NCBI GenBank assembly: GCA_028285185.1
Contig: JANQQD010000055.1
Coordinates: 1 to 57,813 of the forward strand
Direction: 5' to 3'
Origin: Anaerolineae bacterium
GTDB lineage: Bacteria > Pseudomonadota > Alphaproteobacteria > DSM-16000 > Inquilinaceae
DNA length: 57,813 nt
The stretch's first letter is position 1; each line of letters opens with the position of its first letter. Positions 8,991 through 18,536 of this stretch are shown in pieces. The position numbers were made by a program, and so were the translations under genes. Below the pieces are notes generated by a model. It was not told where the DNA came from and made no database searches. It saw only the letters and a program-made list of their open reading frames with translations.

Positions 8991-9108
8991 CTTCACACCG
9001 GCCACGTGTATCCGAGCCTTTGCCCGCGACCCTGCATGCATGCGCGGTGCGTGAAGCACTGAGCCCATAGCATGTGGAAAGAATGGTCGCGCAGCGGGGA
9101 GGTGAGAA

Positions 9109-9975
9109 ATGGCAACACAGCATTCCCGTTCCGCCGCACGTGCCATGATCGCCCCGGCGGTGTTCCTGCTGCTGGTCTGGATGCTGGTACCTCTGTGCAT
9201 GACGCTGTATTTCTCCATCACTGACTATCGTCCGTTGCGGGGAATATTCGAGTGTTGTGAAGGTCTGGATAACTACGTCCGTTTTGTATCTTCTGGGGCC
9301 TTTCAAGACAGCATCCTGACCACCATCGTCATGTTGGGCGGGATCCTCGTTATCACCGTCGGCGGCGGCATACTGCTCGCGCTGCTGCTGGATCAGGCGA
9401 TCTGGGGGCGCGATATCGTGCGCATCCTGGTCATCGCGCCGTTCTTCGTGATGCCGACGGTTTCCGCCCTTGTCTGGAAGAACATGTTCATGAACCCGGT
9501 CAACGGGCTGCTTGCCCATTTGTGGCAGTTCTTCGGACTTGAACCGATCGACTGGCTTTCGCAACTGCCGCTGTTCTCGATCATCATGATCGTATCCTGG
9601 CAATGGCTGCCGTTTGCGACCCTCATCCTGTTGACGGCAATCCAGTCGCTGAACACGGAACAGGTGGAGGCCGCGGAGATGGACGGGGCCGGCGCTCTCA
9701 GCCGGTTCGGCTTCATCATTCTTCCGCATCTTTCCCGCGCCATCACCGTCGTCGTTCTGATCCAGACGATCTTTCTGCTGTCGATCTTTGCGGAGATCTT
9801 CGTGACGACCGGCGGCGCCTTCGGCACCCGCACGCTGACATACCTCGTCTACCAGCGCGTCATCGAAAGCCAGAACATCGGGCTCGGGTCGGCCGGCGGA
9901 ATCATGGCCGTCATCCTGGCGAACATCATCGCCCTGGGGCTGATGCGGATCGTCGGCCGGAACCTGGACGCCTGA
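9109..9975 (+). CDS. smoF: Polyol ABC transporter permease (SmoF/MtlF type)
   Basis: A 288-residue inner-membrane permease of the MalF class with about six helices. The cytoplasmic EAA loop that docks to the ATPase reads VEAAEMDGAGALSRFGFI, near residues 187-204. GGGGAGGTGAG precedes the ATG at the correct distance. It pairs with the next gene to form the transmembrane channel for the polyol delivered by the upstream binding protein. Confidence 0.9.
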   Translation: MATQHSRSAARAMIAPAVFLLLVWMLVPLCMTLYFSITDYRPLRGIFECCEGLDNYVRFVSSGAFQDSILTTIVMLGGILVITVGGGILLALLLDQAIWGRDIVRILVIAPFFVMPTVSALVWKNMFMNPVNGLLAHLWQFFGLEPIDWLSQLPLFSIIMIVSWQWLPFATLILLTAIQSLNTEQVEAAEMDGAGALSRFGFIILPHLSRAITVVVLIQTIFLLSIFAEIFVTTGGAFGTRTLTYLVYQRVIESQNIGLGSAGGIMAVILANIIALGLMRIVGRNLDA

Positions 9976-9989
9976 GGGAGGGGACAGTC

Positions 9990-10820
9990 ATGGCACGCGC
10001 AGTCTCAACCCAGCGCAAGGCTTCGCTCACGGTAGTCGCCTGGACGATCGGGCTTCTGATCTTCTTCCCGATCCTCTGGACGATGCTGACCAGCTTCAAG
10101 CCGGAACCGCAGGCGATCGCCGATCCACCGATGTTCCTGGACTTCGACTGGACGCTGGAAAACTACGGGGTGGTGGAGGAGCGTTCGGACTATCTGAACT
10201 ACCTCTGGAACTCCATCCTGCTTTCGATCGGCTCGACGGTGCTGGGGCTGATGGTTGCCGTACCCGCCGCCTGGTCGATGGCGTTCGTGCCCACCAAGCG
10301 CACCAAGGACGTGCTGCTTTGGATGCTGTCGACGAAGATGCTGCCGGCGGTCGGTGTGCTCTATCCCATCCGGCTGGTGCTGATCGAAGCGGACCTGCTG
10401 GACACGAGGGTCGCCCTGATCTTCATTCTCATGCTGATCAACCTGCCGATCATCATCTGGATGCTCTACACCTACTTCAAGGAGATTCCGCGGGAGATCC
10501 TTGAGGCGGCACGCATGGACGGGGCGAGCCTGAGGGCAGAGATCCTCTACGTCCTCACCCCCATGGCGCTGCCCGGCATCGCATCCACGGCGCTGCTGAA
10601 CGTCATCCTGGCCTGGAACGAAGCGTTCTGGACCCTGACGCTGACGACCGTGGATGCCGCACCGCTGACGGCGTTCATCGTCAGGTATTCGAGCCCCGAG
10701 GGCCTCTTCTACGCCAAGCTGAGTGCGGCATCGACCATGGCCATCGCGCCCATCCTCATCATGGGCTGGTTCAGTCAGAAACAACTGGTACGCGGCCTTA
10801 CCTTCGGCGCAGTCAAGTGA
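9990..10820 (+). CDS. smoG: Polyol ABC transporter permease (SmoG/MtlG type)
   Basis: A 276-residue permease of the MalG class, with the EAA loop [16 protein letters not shown] in the second half. The frame is open upstream to 9603, but ATG 9990 has GGGAGGGG just before it and starts right before helix 1. It lies 14 bases after smoF, and its TGA stop at 10818-10820 is followed 11 bases later by the ATPase start. Confidence 0.9.
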   Translation: MARAVSTQRKASLTVVAWTIGLLIFFPILWTMLTSFKPEPQAIADPPMFLDFDWTLENYGVVEERSDYLNYLWNSILLSIGSTVLGLMVAVPAAWSMAFVPTKRTKDVLLWMLSTKMLPAVGVLYPIRLVLIEADLLDTRVALIFILMLINLPIIIWMLYTYFKEIPREILEAARMDGASLRAEILYVLTPMALPGIASTALLNVILAWNEAFWTLTLTTVDAAPLTAFIVRYSSPEGLFYAKLSAASTMAIAPILIMGWFSQKQLVRGLTFGAVK

Positions 10821-10831
10821 GCGAGGACACA

Positions 10832-11851
10832 ATGGGACGCATCACGCTCGAACAGGTACGCAAGGCTTTCGGCCCGACCGAAGTCATACCGCCGCTTGAC
10901 CTCAATATCGAGGATGGAGAGTTCGTGGTCTTCGTCGGTCCGTCGGGCTGCGGCAAGTCCACGTTGCTGCGGCTGATCGCCGGGCTGGAAGACGTCACCA
11001 GCGGTGAGATCCAGATCGACGGAAAGGATACCACCCGACTGCCGCCCGCCAAACGCGGCCTGGCCATGGTCTTCCAGTCCTACGCGCTATACCCGCATAT
11101 GTCGGTGCGAAAGAACATCGCCTTCCCGTTGCGCATGGCCGGCGTCGATCCTGCCGAACAGAACCGGCGGATCGAAGCGGCCACCAGGGTGCTGAACCTG
11201 AGCGAGTATCTCGATCGGCGCCCTGGACAGCTGTCCGGCGGGCAGCGCCAGCGTGTTGCGATCGGGCGCGCCATCGTGCGCGAGCCGGCGGCCTTCCTGT
11301 TCGATGAACCCCTTTCGAACCTTGACGCTGCACTGCGCGTAGGCATGCGGATGGAGATCTCCGAGCTGCACAAGAGACTTAAGACAACAATGATCTACGT
11401 TACCCACGACCAGGTCGAGGCGATGACCATGGCCGACAAGATCGTCGTGCTTCAGGCCGGTGTGATCGAGCAAGTCGGCAGCCCCCTGGAATTGTACAAT
11501 CGCCCACGGAACCTCTTCGTCGCCGGGTTCATCGGCAGTCCGAAAATGAACCTGATGACAGGGGAAGAGGCGGCAAAGCATAGCGCTGCAACAATCGGTA
11601 TCAGGCCCGAACATATCAGCGTGTCCCAGGCCGAAGGCGTTTGGAAAGGCACGGTCGGCGTGTCCGAACATCTCGGGTCCGACACGTTCCTCCACATTCA
11701 TGAATCTGGTCTGGGGGACACGGTCACCGTGCGCGCAAGCGGTGAGATGGACGTCCATTACGGTGACACAGTGTGGCTCACGCCGGACATGGAGAAGCTG
11801 CACAGGTTCGATGCCGACGGTCACCGCATTGCCGATCCGACAACTCACTAG
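10832..11851 (+). CDS. smoK: Polyol ABC transporter ATP-binding protein (SmoK/MtlK, MalK-like)
   Basis: A 339-residue ATPase of the MalK/UgpC group. Visible motifs are Walker [10 protein letters not shown] (about residues 37-45), Q-loop VFQSYALYP, signature [10 protein letters not shown], Walker [12 protein letters not shown], and H-loop YVTHDQ. The C-terminal third is a TOBE-type regulatory domain (IGIRPEHI). ATG 10832 follows GCGAGGACACA; an alternative GTG at 10817 overlaps the smoG stop. It energises import through SmoFG. Confidence 0.93.
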   Translation: MGRITLEQVRKAFGPTEVIPPLDLNIEDGEFVVFVGPSGCGKSTLLRLIAGLEDVTSGEIQIDGKDTTRLPPAKRGLAMVFQSYALYPHMSVRKNIAFPLRMAGVDPAEQNRRIEAATRVLNLSEYLDRRPGQLSGGQRQRVAIGRAIVREPAAFLFDEPLSNLDAALRVGMRMEISELHKRLKTTMIYVTHDQVEAMTMADKIVVLQAGVIEQVGSPLELYNRPRNLFVAGFIGSPKMNLMTGEEAAKHSAATIGIRPEHISVSQAEGVWKGTVGVSEHLGSDTFLHIHESGLGDTVTVRASGEMDVHYGDTVWLTPDMEKLHRFDADGHRIADPTTH

Positions 11852-11866
11852 GGTCAGGGTGAAGCC

Positions 11867-12637
11867 ATGCGATTGGCAGGCAAGACGGCGATCATCACCG
11901 GGGCCGCACGCGGGATCGGCCGTGCCATTGCCGAGGCGTATGTGCGCGAAGGCGCGCGCGTGGCCGTAGCCGATATCGACCTGGCGGGCGCAGAAGCGGC
12001 TGCGGCTGAGATCGGCGATGCGGCCATCGCGGTCGAGCTGGACGTGACCCGCCAGGAGTCGATCGATCGCATGGTTGGCGCCGTCGTCAGCCGGTTCGGA
12101 TCCATCGACATCCTGGTCAACAACGCCGCCATCTTCGATCTGGCGCCGATCCTGGAGATCCAGGCCGCCTCCTACGACAGGATCTTCGCCGTCAACGTCA
12201 AGGGCCTGCTGTTCACCCTGCAGGCAGTCGCGCGCCGCATGGTGGCCCAGGGCCGCGGCGGCAAGATCATCAACATGGCATCGCAGGCGGGGCGGCGCGG
12301 CGAGGCGCTGGTCGCGGTCTACTGCGCCAGCAAGGCCGCGGTGATCAGCCTCACCCAATCGGCCGGCCTGGGGCTGATCGAACACGGGATCAACGTCAAC
12401 GGCATCGCCCCCGGCGTCGTCGACACGCCCATGTGGGACGAGGTCGATGCGCTGTTCGCCCGGTACGAGAAGCGGCCGCTCGGGCAAAAGAAGCGTCTGG
12501 TGGGCGAAGCGGTCCCGTGCGGACGCATGGGGCTGCCCGAGGATCACACAGGTGCTGCCGTGTTCCTGGCGTCGTCCGAAAGCGACTACGTCGTCGCCCA
12601 GACGCTCAATGTCGATGGCGGCAACTGGATGAGCTGA
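11867..12637 (+). CDS. smoS: Sorbitol dehydrogenase, SDR type (SmoS-like)
   Basis: A 256-residue short-chain dehydrogenase. It has the NAD-binding motif TGAARGIG (residues 11-18), NNAA near residue 85, and catalytic S139, Y152 and K156 (YCASK). Length and many segments (GKIINMASQAGRRGEALV, the VDGGNWMS end) agree with Rhodobacter sphaeroides sorbitol/galactitol dehydrogenase SmoS as I remember it. Expected reaction: D-sorbitol plus NAD to D-fructose. It lies 15 bases after the ATPase gene in the polyol operon. Confidence 0.9.
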   Translation: MRLAGKTAIITGAARGIGRAIAEAYVREGARVAVADIDLAGAEAAAAEIGDAAIAVELDVTRQESIDRMVGAVVSRFGSIDILVNNAAIFDLAPILEIQAASYDRIFAVNVKGLLFTLQAVARRMVAQGRGGKIINMASQAGRRGEALVAVYCASKAAVISLTQSAGLGLIEHGINVNGIAPGVVDTPMWDEVDALFARYEKRPLGQKKRLVGEAVPCGRMGLPEDHTGAAVFLASSESDYVVAQTLNVDGGNWMS

Positions 12638-12675
12638 AAGGCCTGCCCAGTGATGCTGCCTGTAGTGAGGCGGAT

Positions 12676-13383
12676 GTGACCTCCGAATTCGACCTCCTGC
12701 TGTTCGACCTCGACGGAGTGTTGGTCGACAGCGAACCGATCAGCGCTCGGCGTGTCGCGGACTCGCTGCGGGAGGTCGGTTACGCCATCACCGAGACGGA
12801 GGTGCTCGAGCGCTTCATGGGCGTCAGCAACCCGGCGATGTGCGAGATCGTCGAGAACGAGATGGGTCGTCCCCTCCCCGAGGGATTTCTCGACACCCTG
12901 CGGCGTCGCCTGCTCGACGTCTCCGAGGCGGAGCTGCATCCGATCGACGGGGTGCCCGAGGTCGTCAGCGGACTCACGATACCATGCTGCGTTGCCTCCA
13001 GCAGCCACCCCGACCGGGTGCGCCGCTACCTTGAAATCACCCATCTGGCCGACCGTCTCGGTCAGTACATCTTCAGCGCCACGATGGTCGCGCGCGGCAA
13101 GCCGGCCCCGGACCTGTTCCTTTACGCCGCCGGGACGATGGGCGCGCGCCCGGACCGCTCTGTCGTCGTCGAGGACAGCACGGTGGGCGTCCGTGCCGGC
13201 AAAGCCGCCGGCATGACCGTCTTCGGCTTCACCGGCGGCAGCCATGTGGCGAGCGCCGACCATGGCCCAAAGCTGCTGGCCGCGGGCGCCGACGTCACCT
13301 TCGATGCGATGGCCGCATTGCCGCATTTCCTCAGTCACTTCGTGATCGGGGCCTCAAGCCTCCGGCCGGGCCCTTCAAGTTGA
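12676..13383 (+). CDS. HAD-superfamily hydrolase, beta-phosphoglucomutase/phosphatase-like
   Basis: A 235-residue HAD protein. Motif I is FDLDGVLVDSEP near residues 9-20, motif II is the SSS region near 112, motif III is the RGKPAPDLF lysine, and motif IV is VVVEDSTVG. A four-helix cap follows motif I, as in subclass IA. GTG 12676 was chosen because GAGG lies five bases upstream; no ATG exists before the conserved core. It is translationally close to smoS and the fructokinase. Similar HAD genes occur in smo operons. It probably dephosphorylates a sugar phosphate; the substrate is unknown. Confidence 0.82.
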   Translation: MTSEFDLLLFDLDGVLVDSEPISARRVADSLREVGYAITETEVLERFMGVSNPAMCEIVENEMGRPLPEGFLDTLRRRLLDVSEAELHPIDGVPEVVSGLTIPCCVASSSHPDRVRRYLEITHLADRLGQYIFSATMVARGKPAPDLFLYAAGTMGARPDRSVVVEDSTVGVRAGKAAGMTVFGFTGGSHVASADHGPKLLAAGADVTFDAMAALPHFLSHFVIGASSLRPGPSS

Positions 13384-13393
13384 GGTCACCGAC

Positions 13394-14347
13394 ATGCCCG
13401 ACGCCGTATGCCTTGGCGAACTGCTGATCGACTTCGTTCCAACCGTGACCGGGACCAGCCTGGTCGACGCCCCTGCGTTCAAGAAGGCGCCCGGGGGTGC
13501 GCCGGCGAATGTGGCGGTGGGGTTGTCCCGTCTCGGTGCGTCGGCGGCGTTCATGGGCAAGGTCGGGGATGACGCGTTCGGACGGTTTCTCGCCGATACG
13601 CTGGCCGCGGCGGGGGTCGATGTGGACCCATTGCGTTTCACCGACCAAGCACGGACGGCATTGGCCTTCGTGTCGCTGCGCGCGGACGGTGAGCGCGAGT
13701 TCATGTTCTATCGCCACCCCAGCGCCGACATGTTGTTCGCCCCCGAAGACGTCGATGTCGATCTCATAGCCGGTGCCAGGCTCTTGCATTTCGGCTCGAT
13801 CAGTCTGATCGACGAGCCGTGTCGCGGCGCCACACTGCGGGCGGTGGAGGCGGCCCGCAATGCCGGCCTGTTGATCTCCTATGACCCCAATCTGCGGCTG
13901 GCGCTCTGGCCCCATGCCCAGGCGGCCAAGGCGGGGATCATGCTCGGCTGGCCGAACGCCGACGTCATCAAGGTGAGCGAGGACGAGCTTGAGTTCCTGA
14001 CGGGAGAGGCCCATCCGGTGCGCGCCGGACGACGCCTCTGGCATGACAGGCTCCGCCTTCTGGTCGTCACCCGCGGTCGCGAGGGCTGCACCTATCTTAC
14101 CCCGGAGCTTGAGGGCGAGGTTCCCGGCTTCCACGTCGAGGCCGTGGATACCACGGGCGCGGGGGATGCGTTCGTCGCGGGGCTGCTTGCGGAGCTGCTC
14201 GCCGATCCGGATGCCGCGGAGGACGCGCAGCGGTTGCGGGCCATCTGCCGCTTCGCCAATGCCGCAGGCGCGTTGGCCACAACGGAGCGGGGCGCGATCC
14301 CTGCACTTCCCGATGCCGAGAGCGTGCGGAGCTTTCTGAAGCAGTAG
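13394..14347 (+). CDS. mtlZ: Fructokinase, PfkB family (MtlZ type)
   Basis: A 317-residue ribokinase/PfkB sugar kinase. It has the N-terminal GELLIDFVP, the GGAPANVAVGLSRLG signature (about residues 34-48), and the C-terminal DTTGAGDAFVAG with the catalytic Asp near residue 258. It would phosphorylate the fructose made by the sorbitol and mannitol dehydrogenases on either side, yielding fructose-6-phosphate. It begins 10 bases after the HAD gene. The assignment is well supported by family and operon context. Confidence 0.88.
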   Translation: MPDAVCLGELLIDFVPTVTGTSLVDAPAFKKAPGGAPANVAVGLSRLGASAAFMGKVGDDAFGRFLADTLAAAGVDVDPLRFTDQARTALAFVSLRADGEREFMFYRHPSADMLFAPEDVDVDLIAGARLLHFGSISLIDEPCRGATLRAVEAARNAGLLISYDPNLRLALWPHAQAAKAGIMLGWPNADVIKVSEDELEFLTGEAHPVRAGRRLWHDRLRLLVVTRGREGCTYLTPELEGEVPGFHVEAVDTTGAGDAFVAGLLAELLADPDAAEDAQRLRAICRFANAAGALATTERGAIPALPDAESVRSFLKQ

Positions 14348-14408
14348 GACAATCGGCGTCCGGCACCTGCGGCGCGTGGACACGCCCGCTATCGAGGAGG
14401 CAGGCAAG

Positions 14409-15905
14409 ATGAAACGCGACACTTCCGCAAGCCCTCCGCTCAAGCTCAGCAACAGCGTGCTTGAGAGTCTGCCCCCGGGCGTCAGAGGTCCGGCATACGA
14501 CCGCCGATGCGCCGTCGAGGGTATCCTTCATATCGGGGTCGGCGGCTTTCATCGCGCCCATCAGGCCGTCTACGTCGACGATGCCATCGCCGAGACGGGA
14601 GACGGGCAGTGGGGCATCTGCGGCGTTGGCCTGCTGGCGCAGGACAGCCGCATGCGCGACGCCCTGGTGCCACAGGACGGCTTGTATACAGTGGTCGAAC
14701 GCGGACCGGGGGCCGATGCCCAAGCGCGTGTCATCGGCGCGATGACGGGGTTTCTGTTTGCCCCGGCGGAAACCGAACGGGTCCTCGACAAGATGGCGTC
14801 GGCCAACATCCGGATCGTCTCGCTCACCATCACCGAGGGGGGCTACTACCTCGATCCGAAGACCGGTCAGTCAATCCTGGACCACCCCGACATCGTCCAT
14901 GATTTGCAGCATCCTACACGGCCGGTCGCTGCCTTCGGCTATCTCGCGGAAGCGATGGATCGTCGCCGCCAACGCGGGTTGAAGGCGTTTACCGTGATGT
15001 CGTGCGACAACGTACAAGGCAACGGCGACGTTACGAGGCGGATGCTTCTTGCTTTCGCCGAGCGCCGCGACCCTTCGCTGCGGGACTGGATTGCGGAGAA
15101 CGCAGCGTTCCCCAACAGCATGGTCGATCGGATCACCCCGGCAACGACCGATGCGGATCGGACGATGGTCCGCGACACGTACGGCGTCGACGACGCTTGG
15201 CCGGTCGTCACCGAACCATTCCGGCAATGGGTGATCGAGGATGCGTTCTGCGACGGTCGACCGTTGTGGGAGCGCGTCGGCGTCCAGATGACGTCGGATG
15301 TGCACCCCTACGAGACGATGAAGATCCGGCTCCTAAACGCGAGCCATTCGGCAATGGCGTATCTCGGGCTTCTTGCCGGTTTTTCCCACATCCACGAGGT
15401 CATGGCTGACGCACTGTTCCGCAGGTACGTCATCGACTTCATGGACGAAGAGGTGACGCCGATCCTCCAGGACGTGCCGGGAATCGACCTCTCCGCCTAC
15501 AAGCGGGCCCTCGTCGAGCGGTTCTCCAACCCGGCGATCAAGGACCAGGTCCTGCGCGTGTGCATGGATGGGTCTTCAAAGTTCCCGAAATTCCTTTTGC
15601 CGACCGTTCGCGAGCAATTGCAGCGTGGCGGTCCGACGAGGCGGTTGAGCCTTGCGATCGCAAGCTGGTGCCGCGCCATGGCCGGGACCGACGACCGGGG
15701 CGCCAGGATCGAGGTTCCCGATCCCATGGCCGACCTGTTGTCCGAACGGGCCCGGTCTTCCGGAAGGGATCCAGCAGGATTTCTCTCACTGAGACAGGTT
15801 TTTGGGGAAGACCTCTCGCAGTCCGAATTCCTCGCCACGCAGGTCGCAGAGGCGCTGGAAAGCCTCTATGACGAAGGCGCTCGGAAGACCCTGGCCAAGT
15901 ATTAG
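14409..15905 (+). CDS. mtlD: Mannitol 2-dehydrogenase
   Basis: A 498-residue member of the polyol-specific long-chain dehydrogenase family, close to the usual 490 or so residues. Diagnostic pieces are HIGVGGFHRAHQ (nucleotide-binding start, near residue 42), VMSCDNVQGNG, NSMVDRITP, and the catalytic block MKIRLLNASHSAMAYLG with the lysine, asparagine and histidine of this family. It converts D-mannitol to D-fructose with NAD. GAGGAGG precedes ATG 14409; the longer frame from 14376 lacks a ribosome site. It is the last plus-strand gene of the polyol operon. Confidence 0.92.
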   Translation: MKRDTSASPPLKLSNSVLESLPPGVRGPAYDRRCAVEGILHIGVGGFHRAHQAVYVDDAIAETGDGQWGICGVGLLAQDSRMRDALVPQDGLYTVVERGPGADAQARVIGAMTGFLFAPAETERVLDKMASANIRIVSLTITEGGYYLDPKTGQSILDHPDIVHDLQHPTRPVAAFGYLAEAMDRRRQRGLKAFTVMSCDNVQGNGDVTRRMLLAFAERRDPSLRDWIAENAAFPNSMVDRITPATTDADRTMVRDTYGVDDAWPVVTEPFRQWVIEDAFCDGRPLWERVGVQMTSDVHPYETMKIRLLNASHSAMAYLGLLAGFSHIHEVMADALFRRYVIDFMDEEVTPILQDVPGIDLSAYKRALVERFSNPAIKDQVLRVCMDGSSKFPKFLLPTVREQLQRGGPTRRLSLAIASWCRAMAGTDDRGARIEVPDPMADLLSERARSSGRDPAGFLSLRQVFGEDLSQSEFLATQVAEALESLYDEGARKTLAKY

Positions 15906-15953
15906 CGCGTCGATCTGGAGATGTAGAGGCAGGCCCGATTGGCGGTGCCGCGC

Positions 15954-17462
15954 CTACGTTTCCGTGGTCAACTGATGCATCAACCCCTGTGTCGCCGGAT
16001 AGAGGTCCCGGAAGATCCGATATCGGGCGTCATAGAGTGAGACGTTGGATGGCTCGGGTACAATGTCTTCGCCGCACTCTGCCCAAGTCCCGGCAATGCT
16101 GGCGATGCTCACTCCGGTTACGGCTTGCATGGCAAGGATCGCCGCGCCACGTGCGGACGCGTCCGAGCGGGAGACGGGCCGCACGGGGCGACCCAGAACG
16201 TCGGCAAGCACCCGCAGCCAAAGGGCGCTGCGCGCGCCTCCGCCGGCCACCCGGATTTCCTCGGCCGAGCACCCGAGACCGATTGCGACATCCACCAGAT
16301 CGCGGAGCGCGAAACACACACCTTCAACCACGGCCCGCGCCAGATGGCGTCGTTCGTGGCGGCGGCTGAGGCCCAGCCAACACCCGCGCGCCCTGGGATC
16401 GTTGTGAGGCGACCTCTCCCCGGTGAGATAGGGCAGAAACACCAACCCCTCTGCGCCGGGCGGCGCATCTTCAGCGGCGCGGCAAACGGCCTCGAAGGGA
16501 TCCACACCTGCCTGGCGCGCGGCTGACGTCTCAGGCACCCCCACGACGTCGCAGTACCATTGGAAGGATCCGCCGGCCGATTGAACGCCCGCCAACAGCT
16601 GCCACGTATCGGGCACCGCATGACAGAAGGTATGGAATATCGCTTGCGGGTCGGCGACAGCGCTGTCGATCCGTGCGGCAACCACACCAGACGTACCGAT
16701 GTTGATGGACAACCTGCCCGACGAAACGGTGCCGATACCGATCGCTGCGGCGGCTTGATCGGAAGCACCCGCGACGATCGGCGTACCGGGTCCAAAGCCG
16801 GTTGCCGCTGCCCCGCTCCGATCAACGTGCCCGGCAATTTCGGCCGATTCACAGACACCAGGCAGCCACTCCGGGCGAATGTTCAGCGCGGCAAGTGTCG
16901 GTGATGACCAATTCCTGGCGCGAACGTCGAACAGGCCCGTCCCGGAGGCGTCGGTGACTTCGGTGGCGTGCTGACCGGACATGCGGAACCGGACGAAATC
17001 CTTCGGCAACAGTACCGCCGATGTGCGGGTATGAACATCGGGCCAATGTCGTCGGACCCACAGGATCTTCGCCGATGTGAAGGCAGTTCGTGGCGGATTA
17101 AGCGTCCACTCCGCAACGCGGCCGTCCGTCAGCATTTCGATCTCGGCGCATTCGGCCTCGGTCCGTTGATCGTTCCAGAGGATGGCCGGGCAGAGGACCA
17201 ACCCATCGGCGTCGAGAAAGACCGGGCCGTGCATCTGGCCCGCCAGCCCGATGACGTCGGGCCGAGGGGCATCGCTCAAGAGCCGGCGGGTGACGTCGAC
17301 GAGAGTCGTCCACCAGATCTCGGGATCCTGTTCGAACCATCCCGACCGAGGCGAACTGATGGACCATGGATGGGCGGCTGCAGCGACCGTCCGACCACTC
17401 TCGTCGACAATGACCCCCTTCAGGCCGGACGTTCCAATATCGAAACCGACGGCATGCCGCAT
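15954..17462 (-). CDS. xylB: Xylulokinase (FGGY family)
   Basis: A 502-residue FGGY carbohydrate kinase. It has the N-terminal phosphate loop GFDIGTSGLKG, the substrate-side GLAGQMHGPV and LWNDQR, the second phosphate motif INIGTSG, and the C-terminal adenosine-binding AGGGARSALW. It phosphorylates D-xylulose, the product of arabitol oxidation by mannitol dehydrogenases; mtlY plays this role in Pseudomonas mtl clusters. ATG 17462 is preferred to TTG 17477. It converges on mtlD with 48 bases between and is thus outside that transcript. Confidence 0.9.
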   Translation of the reverse strand: MRHAVGFDIGTSGLKGVIVDESGRTVAAAAHPWSISSPRSGWFEQDPEIWWTTLVDVTRRLLSDAPRPDVIGLAGQMHGPVFLDADGLVLCPAILWNDQRTEAECAEIEMLTDGRVAEWTLNPPRTAFTSAKILWVRRHWPDVHTRTSAVLLPKDFVRFRMSGQHATEVTDASGTGLFDVRARNWSSPTLAALNIRPEWLPGVCESAEIAGHVDRSGAAATGFGPGTPIVAGASDQAAAAIGIGTVSSGRLSINIGTSGVVAARIDSAVADPQAIFHTFCHAVPDTWQLLAGVQSAGGSFQWYCDVVGVPETSAARQAGVDPFEAVCRAAEDAPPGAEGLVFLPYLTGERSPHNDPRARGCWLGLSRRHERRHLARAVVEGVCFALRDLVDVAIGLGCSAEEIRVAGGGARSALWLRVLADVLGRPVRPVSRSDASARGAAILAMQAVTGVSIASIAGTWAECGEDIVPEPSNVSLYDARYRIFRDLYPATQGLMHQLTTET

Positions 17463-17517
17463 GACGAACCGCTTCAATAGACGAAAGGCTGCAGGACCAA
17501 CGATCGATCTCGCCCGG

Positions 17518-18310
17518 TCACGAACTCTCTGGCATTTCGCCCGATGGATCGATCCATTTGGCCCACAACCGCGACAGCTTCTCAGACAAACCGACCCGTG
17601 TCATTTAGCAACGCATGCCGGAACCGCTGATCTGGATAACGGGCTTCACGGAACAGCCGACGTTCCCCGCCGGCATCAAAGTCAATGTCTCTTCATGGAT
17701 GCAGAGCTTGCGGGGTGAGGGTAGCCTGCCAACACGACCGCAACAGTCCGCAAAGGGCGGTTTCCGTTGAAAAGGGGCCTGTTTGGCAGTCTACGGGCTG
17801 GGCTGACGTGTTTCGGCGCGAAGGGGCTTGGGTTTGCCGCCTCCATTTGCCGCCGGGTTGAACAGGGTATCGGGGCGCCAGTTCGTCAAGAAAATCATTG
17901 GCCCCATTTCCCCAGACGTTGTGCATCATGATTACTTCGTCGAACTGCTCGAGATAATGGGAAAGCGAGGTCGCATCCCACACCGTCTCTATCCCGGTGC
18001 CCCTGCGGGCGATCCACTCGAAGACGAGCCGCGGGGCCGGGCAGTTCCATCAGCCTGCCGTCAGCAGCTTCCATGCCCATAGATGGCAGTTCCGCGCCAC
18101 AGGCCTTTCTTGCCGGTCAAGCACCTCCATGGCCTCAGAGTCGAGGAAGTTGATATCGAAGTGCTGTGGCTCGTATCCCGCCGCGAGTCGCGCCTTCACA
18201 CTTTCCCTATCAAATCCGCGATTGAAAAAGGAAAGATCATTGGTTCGGCCTTCGTAGAACAGCTGCACCTGTGCAAAATGTTCCATGACCCATACGCGAG
18301 CCCATCCCAT
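17518..18310 (-). pseudogene. Decayed gene upstream of xylB, function not recognised
   Basis: From an ATG at 18310 with an excellent GGGAGGGAGAT site, one frame runs to 17585, broken only by in-frame TGA codons at 18050-18052 and 17693-17695, with a third at 17582-17584. Protein-like stretches include FYEGRTNDLSFFNRGFD, then LVFEWIARRGTGIE and DEVIMMHNVWG, then DFDAGGERRLFREARY. A +1 shift near 17585 gives SEKLSRLWAKWID ending at 17518. The part at about 17696-17860 looks non-coding. I read this as a recently inactivated gene, or two joined remnants. The remaining 18311-18536 is AT-rich with no gene seen. Confidence 0.5.
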
Positions 18311-18536
18311 ATCTCCCTCCCTCGATTACAGAGAGATTCAAAGTCGATAGACAAAACATGCACACAGCAGTCGGCCCTGACGAAAAACCGAGAAGTCTGA
18401 TGCCCTTTCAGATCAGTCACTGAAACGTGCGATATTCTTGATAACTTATGTAGAATTTATCGCAATTCTCGGAAAGATTCGAACCTGCGCTTTCGGATTT
18501 CGAACCAAGCAGACGCGAAAGAGATTGCCTGACCAA

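Noticed and set aside
15906..15953. Possible terminator between convergent mtlD and xylB
   Set aside because: Only short imperfect pairing is visible and no T-run follows on either strand.
18325..18354. TTGTCT-N18-TGTAAT on the minus strand before the decayed gene
   Set aside because: The -10 would overlap the ribosome site only 15 bases from the ATG, leaving almost no leader.
18478..18506. TTCGAACC repeated 21 bases apart, resembling a tRNA T-arm or a tRNA-derived attachment remnant
   Set aside because: No acceptor or anticodon stem can be formed, the T-stem does not pair, and no integrase is nearby.
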